From the NCBI RefSeq assembly GCF_007833165.1, contig NZ_VOBQ01000002.1, positions 62,001 to 126,000 of the forward strand: a stretch of 64,000 nt of DNA, read 5' to 3'. Below are positions 35,769 to 44,207 of the stretch, one piece after another; the first letter of the stretch is position 1; each line of letters starts with the position of its first letter. Under the pieces are notes generated by a model. It was not told the origin of the DNA. It was given only the letters and a program-made list of their open reading frames with translations, and searched no databases. Position numbers and translations under genes: made by a program. This DNA is from Caenimonas sedimenti. Lineage in GTDB: Bacteria; Pseudomonadota; Gammaproteobacteria; Burkholderiales; Burkholderiaceae_C.

Positions 35769-36707
35769 ATGCGCGTGCTCGTGACGGGTGCCGCCGGTTT
35801 CATCGGCGCCACCCTGGTGGACCTGCTGCGCCGGCGCGGAACGATCGGCGGCCGCGCGGTGACGGCGCTGGCCCTGGTGGATCAAAGCGTTGCGGACGCG
35901 GGGGATGCCCTGGCGATCAGCGGCGACCTGGCCGAGGCCGCGACGCTGCGGGCGATCGCGGATTTCCAGGCGGATGTCGTGTTTCATCTGGCGGCTGTGC
36001 CGGGTGGCGCCGCGGAGGCCGATCCGGCGCTGGGGCGGCGCGTCAATCTCGATGCCTCGTTGTCGCTGTTCGAACTGCTCGCCGCGAGCGGGCGCCGGCC
36101 GGTGCTGGTCTACGCCAGCAGCATCGCCGTCTACGGCGCCAACTTGCCCGACCTCGTCACGCCACAGACGCCCTTGCGCCCGCCGCTGACGTACGGCGCC
36201 CACAAGCAGGTCTGCGAGATCCTGCTGGCCGACTTCACCCGCCGAGGTGCCATCGACGGCCGTTCCGTGCGCTTGCCCGGCATCGTGGCGCGGCCGGGGA
36301 ACGGCACCGGCCTGGTGTCCGCGTTCATGAGCGACATCCTGTATGCGTTGCGCGATGGCAAGCCGTTCGTGTGCCCGGTGGGACCCGCTTCGACCGCCTG
36401 GTGGATGTCCACGAGCCGTTGCACCGAGAACCTGTTGCACGCTGCAGTGATGGATGTGCCAGCTGGCGAAGCCGCCCGGGCCTGGCCGTTGCCCGTGTTG
36501 CGCCTCTCCATGGCGGAAGTGATCACTACTTGTGCCAAGCTCTATGGTGCGGATCGCCAGCAGGTCACGTTTCAACCCATTCCCGGCGTCGAAGCGGTGT
36601 TCGGCCGCTATCCTCGCCTGGACGACGCGCCGTCGCGCGCGCTGGGCCTGCGCGACGACGGATCGGCCGATGCGCTGGTCCGCCGCGCGCTGGGTGAAAT
36701 CGAGTAA
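35769..36707 (+). CDS. NAD-dependent epimerase/dehydratase, D-erythronate dehydrogenase (DenD)-like
   Basis: 312 residues, extended SDR: GAAGFIGATL (7-16) binds NAD, VFHLAAVPGGAAE, YASSIAVYG and YGAHK (Tyr/Lys catalytic pair near 139/143). The SSIAVYG..LP and LRPPLTYGAHK segments are typical of DenD-type D-erythronate dehydrogenases. Substrate may differ, since the context is a hydrolase-rich aromatic-type operon. Three bases after the cyclase gene. Confidence 0.8.
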   Translation: MRVLVTGAAGFIGATLVDLLRRRGTIGGRAVTALALVDQSVADAGDALAISGDLAEAATLRAIADFQADVVFHLAAVPGGAAEADPALGRRVNLDASLSLFELLAASGRRPVLVYASSIAVYGANLPDLVTPQTPLRPPLTYGAHKQVCEILLADFTRRGAIDGRSVRLPGIVARPGNGTGLVSAFMSDILYALRDGKPFVCPVGPASTAWWMSTSRCTENLLHAAVMDVPAGEAARAWPLPVLRLSMAEVITTCAKLYGADRQQVTFQPIPGVEAVFGRYPRLDDAPSRALGLRDDGSADALVRRALGEIE

Positions 36708-36732
36708 GTACAAAGCAACGGAGACCTCCACC

Positions 36733-37692
36733 ATGATGAAGACGAACCCATTCAATCGCCGCGACGCCTTGATCGCATTGGCCGCTGCTGCTGGCGCCGT
36801 TGCGCTGCCGGCCTTTGCGCAACCGGTGACGAAGGCCATCTTCGGCTACACCGCCGTGACCGATTTCGCCAGTGTGTTCATCGCCAGGGAAGAGGGCTAC
36901 TTCACGAAGCGCAGCCTGGACATCGAGCCCAAGCTGATCCCGCTGAACCCGTCCATCCCGCCGGCCATCCAGTCCGACTCGCTGCAACTGGGCGGCCCCA
37001 CGCCGTCGGTGTTCCTGCAGGCGGTGGAGGGCGGGCTGGATCACGTGGTGCTGACCGGTGGTGGTGCCACTTCGAAATCGATGACCGGCATTGGGCTGGT
37101 CGCCAAGGCCGGTGCGAACATCAAGACGGCGCAGGACTGCATCGGCAAGAAGATCGGCGTGCCTGGCCTGGGCGCTTTCCTGCACGTGGGCTTCCGGGCC
37201 TGGCTGAAGACGCAAGGCGTGGACTCCACCAAAGTCACGTTCATCGAAGCGTCGTTCCCGCAGCACGGAGACTTGCTGCGTGGCGGCTCGCTCGATGCCG
37301 TCGTCACGGCCGATCCGTTCATGTCCCGCATCGTGAGCAGCGGCACAGGCTATGTCGCGTCGTACTACTCGACCTTCCTGCCGGACGGTTTGCCCACGCT
37401 GGTGTTCACCGCCCGGCGCGACTGGGTGCAGAAGAATCCGGCGGCCGCCAAGGCCTTCCAGGCGGCCATCGCCGAATCGGCGGTGTTCATCAACAACCCG
37501 AAGAACGCCGCCAAGGTGCGCGAGCACATCGGCAAGTACATCAAGCTGCCGCCGGAAGTGCTGGCCACCGTCCAGCTGAGCCCGCCGCTGCCGGTGGTCC
37601 AAGAGAAGCAACTGGCGTGGTGGAGCGACCAGATGCTCGAGCAGAAGCTGCTCAAGGCCAGGCCGAACCTCGCGGCGCTGATCGTCAAGTGA
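36733..37692 (+). CDS. NMT1/SsuA-type ABC substrate-binding protein
   Basis: 319 residues; signal peptide RRDALIALAAAAGAVALPAFA, mature start near residue 30. It has the NMT1/taurine-nitrate binding fold: FIAREEGYFTKRSLDIE, LQLGGPTPSVFLQA, IGKKIGVPGLGAFLHVGFRAWL. GGAGACC lies about eight bases before ATG 36733. It overlaps the ATPase gene by GTGA, so this is the dedicated binding protein of the following ATPase and two permeases. C-terminal GKYIKLPPEVLA is shared with the second binding protein at 43284. Confidence 0.9.
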   Translation: MMKTNPFNRRDALIALAAAAGAVALPAFAQPVTKAIFGYTAVTDFASVFIAREEGYFTKRSLDIEPKLIPLNPSIPPAIQSDSLQLGGPTPSVFLQAVEGGLDHVVLTGGGATSKSMTGIGLVAKAGANIKTAQDCIGKKIGVPGLGAFLHVGFRAWLKTQGVDSTKVTFIEASFPQHGDLLRGGSLDAVVTADPFMSRIVSSGTGYVASYYSTFLPDGLPTLVFTARRDWVQKNPAAAKAFQAAIAESAVFINNPKNAAKVREHIGKYIKLPPEVLATVQLSPPLPVVQEKQLAWWSDQMLEQKLLKARPNLAALIVK

Positions 37693-38477
37693 CGGTGAGC
37701 TCGCAGGCGTCCGCGCCGATTCTCGATTTCGACCAGGTCGGCATCCATCTTGGCGGGCGGGAAATCCTGTCGCCTACTTCGGTGAAGGTCGGCCGGGGCG
37801 AGTTCGTCTGCATCATCGGCCCCTCGGGCTGCGGCAAGACCACGCTGCTGCGCGCCGCCGCGGGATTCGTGCAACCCAGCGGCGGGCAGGTGGTTCGCAA
37901 TGGCCAGGTCGTCCGCGGCCCCTCGCGCGAGGCCGCCTTCGTGTTCCAGGACTACGGCCGCGCGCTGCTGCCGTGGCGTACAGTCGCCGGCAACGTGAGC
38001 CTGGCGCTCGAAGCCGCGGCGGTGCCGCCGGCCGAGCGGCCGGCCCGCATTGCGAAGGTGCTGGCGACGGTGGGCCTGGCCCAGCACGGCGAAAAATTTC
38101 CGCTCCAGCTGTCCGGTGGCATGCAGCAGCGGGCGCAGATCGCGCGCTGCCTCGCACAGGAGCCCGCGCTGATGATGATGGATGAGCCCTTCGGGGCGCT
38201 CGATGCGATGACGCGCGAGGCCTTGCAGGACGAGGTGGCGCGGCTGGTGCGCGACAGCGGCCTCACGGTGCTGTTCGTCACCCACGATCTCGACGAGGCG
38301 ATCTATCTCGGTGACCGGGTGATCGCGCTGCGTTCCAACCCGACGCCCGACAAACCCAGCGTCGCGGCCATCGTCGACGTGGCGATCCCGCATCCGCGCA
38401 GCCAACTGGAGACCAAGGAGCACCCGGACTACCTGCGGCTGCGCCGCGACCTGTACCACTTCCTGGGGCACCACTGA
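37689..38477 (+). CDS. ABC transporter ATP-binding protein (SsuB/TauB-like)
   Basis: 262 residues from GTG 37689, which overlaps the binding-protein stop. Walker A GPSGCGKTT, Q-loop VFQDYGRALLPWRT (SsuB/TauB-like LPWRTV), signature LSGGMQQR, Walker B LMMMDEPFGALD and switch His in VTHDLDEA are all intact. It energises the importer formed with the two permeases downstream. Confidence 0.93.
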   Translation: MTVSSQASAPILDFDQVGIHLGGREILSPTSVKVGRGEFVCIIGPSGCGKTTLLRAAAGFVQPSGGQVVRNGQVVRGPSREAAFVFQDYGRALLPWRTVAGNVSLALEAAAVPPAERPARIAKVLATVGLAQHGEKFPLQLSGGMQQRAQIARCLAQEPALMMMDEPFGALDAMTREALQDEVARLVRDSGLTVLFVTHDLDEAIYLGDRVIALRSNPTPDKPSVAAIVDVAIPHPRSQLETKEHPDYLRLRRDLYHFLGHH

Positions 38478-38478
38478 C

Positions 38479-39243
38479 ATGCGTGCGCGCCTGGCTGCGA
38501 TCGCGCGGGGAGCCGCGGCTCCGCTCGTGTTGCTGCTCGCCCTGGAGCTCTACACACGCGGGCCCGGCAAGAACAGTGATGCGCTGGCGCCGCCCACGGC
38601 TGCGCTGCGCGCATTCTTCCGCGCGCTGGGCGATGGCAGCCTGCTGCAGGCGACCGGGTTCACCCTCGCCAGCGCCGCCGTCGGCCTGCTGATCGGCTTC
38701 GCCGGCGGCGGGCTGCTCGGGATCTGGCTGGGCCTCTCGCGCCGGGCCGGACGCTTCGGTTTTCTCACCGTCGAGGTGCTGCGCCCCGTGCCTTCGGTGG
38801 CACTGATTCCGCTGGCGATGCTCGTGTTCGGCTTCGGCCTGCGCATGGAAAGCAGCGTGGTGGCGTTCGCTACCTTCTGGCCGATGCTGGTGCTCGCCCA
38901 GGCGGCGGCGCGGCAGGTGGATCCGCGCCTGCTCGAAGTGGCGTTCGCCCTGGGGCTCTCGCCCTGGGCGCGCCTTACGAAGATCGTGCTGCCTTCGATG
39001 GTGCCGCGCCTCTTCGTTGCGCTGCGGCTCGGGGTCTCGGTGGCGCTGGTCGTTGCGGTGACCGTGGAGATTGCCGCCAATCCGCATGGCATGGGCTACG
39101 CGATCATGATCGCGCAGCAAAGCCTGGACCCCGCGCTGATGCTCGCCTGGCTGTTCTGGATCGCCCTGGTCGGCTACCTGGTGAACGAAGGTGCGCTGTG
39201 GCTGCAGGCAAAGGTGGCCCGCGCAATGGGAGCGGGCGCATGA
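38479..39243 (+). CDS. ABC transporter permease (SsuC/TauC-like), first
   Basis: A 254-residue protein with about six transmembrane helices and the EAA loop (LLEVAFALGLSPWARLTKIVLPSMVPRL-type; G near 165). One base separates it from the ATPase gene. It overlaps the second permease gene by ATGA. Heterodimer of two permeases inferred, whereas many SsuC systems are homodimers. Confidence 0.92.
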   Translation: MRARLAAIARGAAAPLVLLLALELYTRGPGKNSDALAPPTAALRAFFRALGDGSLLQATGFTLASAAVGLLIGFAGGGLLGIWLGLSRRAGRFGFLTVEVLRPVPSVALIPLAMLVFGFGLRMESSVVAFATFWPMLVLAQAAARQVDPRLLEVAFALGLSPWARLTKIVLPSMVPRLFVALRLGVSVALVVAVTVEIAANPHGMGYAIMIAQQSLDPALMLAWLFWIALVGYLVNEGALWLQAKVARAMGAGA

Positions 39244-40001
39244 AAGCGCGCATCGCCGAATGGTCCGGTTCCGTCGCCGTGCTGGCGGGGTTCGTCGCCC
39301 TGTGGTGGCTGGCGAGCCACCAGCAGTGGGTGAGCAAGGTGTTCCTGCCGACGCCGGAAGCTACTCTGGGCGCGCTGTCGGAGGGGTTGCAGACTGGTGG
39401 CCAGTTGCTCGAACAGAGCATGGCAACCCTGAGACGCATGGTCGAAGGCTGGCTTCTCGCGTGCCTCGCCGGCATCGTGCTCGGTGCGTTGATCGGTACT
39501 TCCGCCGCGGCCCGCGCCTGGCTGCAGCCGATGCTGGAGTTCGTCCGGCCGCTGCCTGCTTCCGCCATCATGCCGCTGGCGATCTCGATCTTCGGTCTTG
39601 GGCCGCGCATGGTGCTGTTCGTCGTGGCGTTCGGCGCGATGTGGCCGGTGCTGCTGGCCACGCTGCACGGCTTTGCCCATGTCGAGCCGCGACTGCGCGA
39701 AGTGGCGGCTGCCCTGCAAATGCCACGCCGCGACTTCATCTGGAAGATCGGCTTGCCCGGCGCCATGCCCGACATCCTGGCCGGCATGCGCCTGTCGATG
39801 ACAGTGTCATTGATCGTCGCCGTCGTCGGAGAGATGATCGCGTCCCAGGCGGGACTCGGCCAGGCCATCCTGCTGGCGGCGCGGTCCTTCCGTGCGAACG
39901 AACTTTTCGCCGGGATCGTGCTGCTGGGCGTGATCGGATTCGCCGCGAACGCGCTCCTGGCCGCGGCCGAAGGCTGGCTGCTGCGCTGGCAGCGGCCTTG
40001 A
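39240..40001 (+). CDS. ABC transporter permease (SsuC/TauC-like), second
   Basis: 253 residues from ATG 39240, overlapping the previous stop. It has about six helices and an EAA loop with REVAAALQMPRRDFIW. Related to the first permease but clearly diverged. Together with the ATPase and binding protein it completes an NMT1-type importer. Confidence 0.92.
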   Translation: MKARIAEWSGSVAVLAGFVALWWLASHQQWVSKVFLPTPEATLGALSEGLQTGGQLLEQSMATLRRMVEGWLLACLAGIVLGALIGTSAAARAWLQPMLEFVRPLPASAIMPLAISIFGLGPRMVLFVVAFGAMWPVLLATLHGFAHVEPRLREVAAALQMPRRDFIWKIGLPGAMPDILAGMRLSMTVSLIVAVVGEMIASQAGLGQAILLAARSFRANELFAGIVLLGVIGFAANALLAAAEGWLLRWQRP

Positions 40002-40021
40002 ACAACCAAGGAGACATCGAG

Positions 40022-40603
40022 ATGACCCTTCCTTCCATCCATCGTGTGGTGACCGGCCACGACGCGCAGGGCAACGCCATCATTTCCAGCGACGGACCGC
40101 TCGCCGTCGTCGCCGAACTCAAGGCGATCCCCGGCGTCGTCTTTCATGAGGTGTGGTCCACCAGGGGCACCCCGGCCCGCATCGACAACGGCGCGGACCC
40201 GACGCCCGGCCCCTTGACGCTGCCCCCGCCCAAGGAGGGCACGCGCATCCGCTTCGTCGACATTCCGCCGGACAGTCCGGAGCTGCTGGCACGCAGTGCC
40301 GACCAGGCACGCGCGGGCTTCTCGGAGATCGGCGACGCCGGCGCATCGACGGCGCACAAGGGTGCTCGCCACCCCTTGATGCATCGAACGCAGTCGGTGG
40401 ACTACGGCATCGTCATCGAAGGCGAGCTCACGCTGCTGGTCGACGAGGGTGAGGTGGTCGTGCGCCCCGGCAGCGTAGTCGTCCAGCGTGGCACCAACCA
40501 TGCCTGGGCCAACCGGTCGCAGCGGCCATGCCGCATCCTGTTCATCCTGGTGGATGGCGAGTTCGATCCGGAGATCGCGAAAGCACTGGCGCAACGGGCC
40601 TGA
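40022..40603 (+). CDS. Cupin domain protein
   Basis: A 193-residue protein whose C-terminal half is a single cupin: MHRTQSVDYGIVIEGELTLLVDEGEVVVRPGSVVVQRGTNHAWANRS-type sequence, with the motif pattern G-x5-H...E...G and a terminal His. The N-terminal half (about 1-95) is a separate segment, probably a degenerate cupin half. AAGGAGA nine bases before ATG 40022. It may be a small dioxygenase, isomerase or a ligand-binding protein; the exact role is unknown. Confidence 0.8.
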   Translation: MTLPSIHRVVTGHDAQGNAIISSDGPLAVVAELKAIPGVVFHEVWSTRGTPARIDNGADPTPGPLTLPPPKEGTRIRFVDIPPDSPELLARSADQARAGFSEIGDAGASTAHKGARHPLMHRTQSVDYGIVIEGELTLLVDEGEVVVRPGSVVVQRGTNHAWANRSQRPCRILFILVDGEFDPEIAKALAQRA

Positions 40604-40606
40604 GGC

Positions 40607-41377
40607 ATGCCGGACTCCCTCTTCGACTTGCATGGGCGGGTTGCGCTGGTCACTGGTGCGGCGGGTGGGCTCGGACGCAGCATCGCCACCGTGTTCGCCC
40701 GGCAGGGCGCTGACCTGGTGCTGGCGGACCGGGAGAGGGTGCGATGCGACGAGGTGGCGGCCGAGTGTCGCTCCCACGGCGTGCAGGTGAAAGCGCTGGC
40801 GGCTGACCTGGGGAAACCGCCCGAGGTGGAGGCGCTCGCCGCAGCGGCGGCCGCCGCCTTTGGCCGCGTCGACGTACTCGTTTGCAACGCGGGCATGCAG
40901 GGCCCCGCCCGTCCCTTGCACGAAGTAGGCGGCACGGACTGGGAAGCGGTGTTCCAGGTCAACCTGCGCAGCAGCCACATGCTCTGTGCTCGCCTCCTCC
41001 CGGCGATGGCGTCAGGTAGCAGTGTGATCCTGATGGCCAGCATCGCCGGATTGCGTGGCAACAAGTCCATCGGCCTGTACGGGCTGACCAAGGCCGCGCT
41101 GGCCCAGATGGCCCGGAACCTCGCGGTGGAGTGGGGCCCGCGAGGCGTGCGAGTCAATGCCATCGCACCGGGACTCATCCGCACACCGCTGGCCGCCGGC
41201 TTGATCGCGAACGAGGCATTCATGGCGCGGCGTCTCGCGCTCACGCCGCTCGGCCGCGTCGGCGAGCCGCATGAAGTGGCGGGCGTCGCGGCCATGCTCG
41301 CCAGCGCGGCGGGGGGCTTCGTCACGGGACAGACGCTGGTCGTCGACGGCGGCACTCTCATCACCGACGGCAACTGA
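40607..41377 (+). CDS. Short-chain dehydrogenase/reductase
   Basis: 256 residues, classical SDR: TGAAGGLGRSIA (about 14-25), NAG, Ser of ILMASIAG, and YGLTKAAL (Tyr/Lys near 157/161). PGLIRTPLAA and the FVTGQTLVVDGG C-terminus are typical. NAD(P)-dependent oxidation or reduction of an alcohol/ketone intermediate. Three bases after the cupin gene. Confidence 0.92.
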   Translation: MPDSLFDLHGRVALVTGAAGGLGRSIATVFARQGADLVLADRERVRCDEVAAECRSHGVQVKALAADLGKPPEVEALAAAAAAAFGRVDVLVCNAGMQGPARPLHEVGGTDWEAVFQVNLRSSHMLCARLLPAMASGSSVILMASIAGLRGNKSIGLYGLTKAALAQMARNLAVEWGPRGVRVNAIAPGLIRTPLAAGLIANEAFMARRLALTPLGRVGEPHEVAGVAAMLASAAGGFVTGQTLVVDGGTLITDGN

Positions 41378-41495
41378 CGGAGCGACGCGCGGAGAGCCAT
41401 CGGCAACGCCGATGCCTGGAATCGGGAAGATCGATTGGCGCCGGGCGCGGGGCCTGCCTAGCATGCCTGTCTCCAACCAGTATCAGGAGACACGC

Positions 41496-43262
41496 TTGCA
41501 CGACCAGCAGCACCGGATCGAAGAGCGCGATGGCATGGTGATCGAATGGGACGCCCCGATCACCATGGACGACGGGCTCGTCCTGCGAGCCGACATCTAC
41601 CGACCGGTGGGCGGCGGCGAGCATCCCGTGCTGATGACGCACGGCCCCTACGCCAAGGGCCTGTCGTTCCAGGAAGGCTTCGCCTTCGCCTGGATGCAGC
41701 TGGCACGCGAGCATCCCGAGGCGCTGGAGGGTTCCAGCAACAAGTACCAGTCCTGGGAGACGCCTGACCCCGAAATCTGGACGCGCGACTGGGGTTATGT
41801 CTGCGTCCGCGTCGATTCGCGCGGTGCGGGCCGGTCGCCCGGATACCTCGATTGCTTCAGCCCGCGTGAGACGCTGGACTTCAAGAACTGCATCGAGTGG
41901 GCCGGCGTGCGGCCGTGGAGCAATGGCAAGGTGGGCCTGACCGGCATTTCCTACTACGCCATGAATCAGTGGCAGGTTGCGGCTCTGCGGCCCAAGCACC
42001 TCGCGGCCATCTGCCCCTTCGAAGGTGCTTCCGACCTGTACCGCGATGGCGTGCGCCATGGCGGGATCCTCACGAGTTTCTGGATCCGCTGGTACCCGGC
42101 GCAGGTGTCATCGGTCCAGCATGGGCTAGGCGCACGCGGTCGCATCAACCACAACACGGGCGAGCCGATCGCCGGGCCGGAAACCCTCAGCCCGGAGGAG
42201 ATGGCCAGGAACATCGCGGACCTGCCCGGGCAGCACCTGGGCAACCGCTTCGCCACCGACGCCTATTTCGCCGAGCGCACGCCGCGGCTGGAGGACATCG
42301 AGGTTCCGGTCTTCTCGCGTGGCAACTGGGGTGGCATCGGCTTGCACCTGCACGGCAACACCGAAGCCTTCCTGCGCGTGGGTTCCCGCCAGAAATGGCT
42401 GGAGATGCATGGGGACACGCACTGGACGGAGTACTACACGCCGGGCGGCCGCGCGCTGATGCGGCGCTTCTTCGATCACTTCCTCAAGGGAGAAGACAAC
42501 GGCTGGGACCGCGAGCCGGCGGTGCAGCTCAGCGTCCGGCTGCCCAACGAGAAGTTTCTGACGCGCAAGGAAGGCGAGTGGCCGCTGGCGCGAACGCAGT
42601 GGACGCGGCACTACCTCGATGCCGCGTCATCCGCGCTCGTCGCGGAGCCGGGGTCCGATGCCTCTGTCGAGTTCCGCGGTTTCTCGCAAGGCCACACCTT
42701 CTACACACCACCGATGCTGAAAGCATCGGAAATCACCGGCCCGGTAGCAGCCAAGGTGTTCATCGCGTCGAGCACTCGCGATGCCGACATCTTCCTGTCG
42801 CTGCGTGCCTATGCACCCAACGGACGCGAGCTGTTGTTCCAGGGCGCATCGGAGCCCAACGTGCCCCTGGCGTTTGGCTGGCTGCGCGCCTCGCACCGCA
42901 AGCTCGATGCCGCGCGCAGCCTGCCGTACCGTCCCTGGCACCCGCACGACGAGGAGCAGCCGCTGGTCCCCGGAGAGGTCCATGAACTCGACATCGAGAT
43001 CTGGCCGACCTCCATCGTCCTGCCGCCAGGCTTCCGCTTGGCGCTGACGGTGGGCGGCGAGGACTACGACCACCAGTTGCCCGGCCCGCTGGTCCCCAAG
43101 GCACCACCGCAATACGGCGGAATCCGCCAGACCGGTTGTTCGATCCATGTGCACGACGTGTCCGGTGACCGCCCGCCCGAAGTCTTCGATGGAACCGCCA
43201 CGCTTTACACGGGAGGCAAGCATGCCTCCTTCCTGCTGCTGCCGGTCATTCCGGCGGCTTGA
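41496..43262 (+). CDS. CocE/NonD family alpha/beta hydrolase
   Basis: 588 residues. An alpha/beta-hydrolase core with nucleophile Ser152 in GISYYAMNQW, oxyanion region THGPYAKG, and a C-terminal jelly-roll (X-Pro_dipep_C-like, from about 400). This is the layout of cocaine esterase and glutaryl-acylases. The start is uncertain: TTG 41496 follows AGGAGA by five bases, matching the AAGGAGAC pattern before other genes of this operon; ATG 41463 is in frame but without a Shine-Dalgarno. It would hydrolyse an ester or acyl group. Confidence 0.87.
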   Translation: MHDQQHRIEERDGMVIEWDAPITMDDGLVLRADIYRPVGGGEHPVLMTHGPYAKGLSFQEGFAFAWMQLAREHPEALEGSSNKYQSWETPDPEIWTRDWGYVCVRVDSRGAGRSPGYLDCFSPRETLDFKNCIEWAGVRPWSNGKVGLTGISYYAMNQWQVAALRPKHLAAICPFEGASDLYRDGVRHGGILTSFWIRWYPAQVSSVQHGLGARGRINHNTGEPIAGPETLSPEEMARNIADLPGQHLGNRFATDAYFAERTPRLEDIEVPVFSRGNWGGIGLHLHGNTEAFLRVGSRQKWLEMHGDTHWTEYYTPGGRALMRRFFDHFLKGEDNGWDREPAVQLSVRLPNEKFLTRKEGEWPLARTQWTRHYLDAASSALVAEPGSDASVEFRGFSQGHTFYTPPMLKASEITGPVAAKVFIASSTRDADIFLSLRAYAPNGRELLFQGASEPNVPLAFGWLRASHRKLDAARSLPYRPWHPHDEEQPLVPGEVHELDIEIWPTSIVLPPGFRLALTVGGEDYDHQLPGPLVPKAPPQYGGIRQTGCSIHVHDVSGDRPPEVFDGTATLYTGGKHASFLLLPVIPAA

Positions 43263-43283
43263 CGAGTCACACAAGGAGACGAC

Positions 43284-44207
43284 ATGAAGTACATCCGCAG
43301 CGTCGCGGTCGCCCTGGCCACGTGCGTAGTCGCCGTTGCCGCGCAGGCCCAGACCAAGATCACCCTGGGCCACACGGGCGTGGCCGAATACCTCGGCGCA
43401 TTCGTCGCGCAGGAAGAGGGCCTGTTCAAGAAGCATGGCCTGGAGGTCACGTTACAGCAAGTGGCGGGCGGCGCGCTGGTGCCGGGCCTGCAGGGCGGCT
43501 CCCTGCAGATGGGCACACTGCCCCCGACCAACCTGCTGTTGGCCAATGAGGGCGGGCTCGACCTGGTGTTCGTCGCGGGCACGGGCGTCTTCGAGAAGAC
43601 GGACCAGAACGTTGGCCTGCTGGCCGGTGCCGGCAGCGGCATCACCTCGGCGAAGGATCTCGTCGGCAAGAAGGTCGGCGTCCCGTCGATCGGCGGCTTT
43701 CTCCACGTGATGGCGCGCAAGTGGGTCGCTGACCGTGGCGTCGATCCCAAGCAGGTCAATTTCGTCGAAGTGAATTTTCCGCAGACGGCTGACCTGCTAA
43801 AGGCCGGCACCATCCAGGCCGGGGTGAGCGCCACGCCGTTCATCGGCCGGGCCATCCAGAGCGGCAGCGGGACGGCGCTCGCCTACTTCCCCGCCGACCT
43901 GCCGCCCCAGACCAGCGGTGTGTTCTACGGCACCACGCGCCAGTGGGCCGCGGCGAATCCGCAAGCGGTGAAGGCTTTCCGCGCCGCCATCGCGGACGCG
44001 GTGGCGATGGCGGACAAGAATCCGCAGGCCGCGCGCGCTCACATGGGCAAGTACATCAAGCTGCCGCCCGAAGTGCTGGCCAGCATTCCCATGCCGCGCC
44101 TCATGGCCGACGTGACCGAGCCCCAGGTCAAGTACTGGGTCGACACGATGAACGAGATGGGCCTGATCAAGAGCCGGCCCCAGGCCGCGCAAATCATCGT
44201 CCGCTGA
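43284..44207 (+). CDS. NMT1/SsuA-type ABC substrate-binding protein (second)
   Basis: 307 residues; signal peptide to about residue 22 (VAAQA). NMT1-type fold: FVAQEEGLFKKHGLEV, GTLPPTNLLLANEG, GKKVGVPSIGGFLHVMARKW. The C-terminal GKYIKLPPEVLA matches the binding protein at 36733, so the two are paralogues. No ATPase or permease follows; it probably feeds the importer at 37689-40001. AAGGAGA before ATG 43284. Confidence 0.9.
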   Translation: MKYIRSVAVALATCVVAVAAQAQTKITLGHTGVAEYLGAFVAQEEGLFKKHGLEVTLQQVAGGALVPGLQGGSLQMGTLPPTNLLLANEGGLDLVFVAGTGVFEKTDQNVGLLAGAGSGITSAKDLVGKKVGVPSIGGFLHVMARKWVADRGVDPKQVNFVEVNFPQTADLLKAGTIQAGVSATPFIGRAIQSGSGTALAYFPADLPPQTSGVFYGTTRQWAAANPQAVKAFRAAIADAVAMADKNPQAARAHMGKYIKLPPEVLASIPMPRLMADVTEPQVKYWVDTMNEMGLIKSRPQAAQIIVR

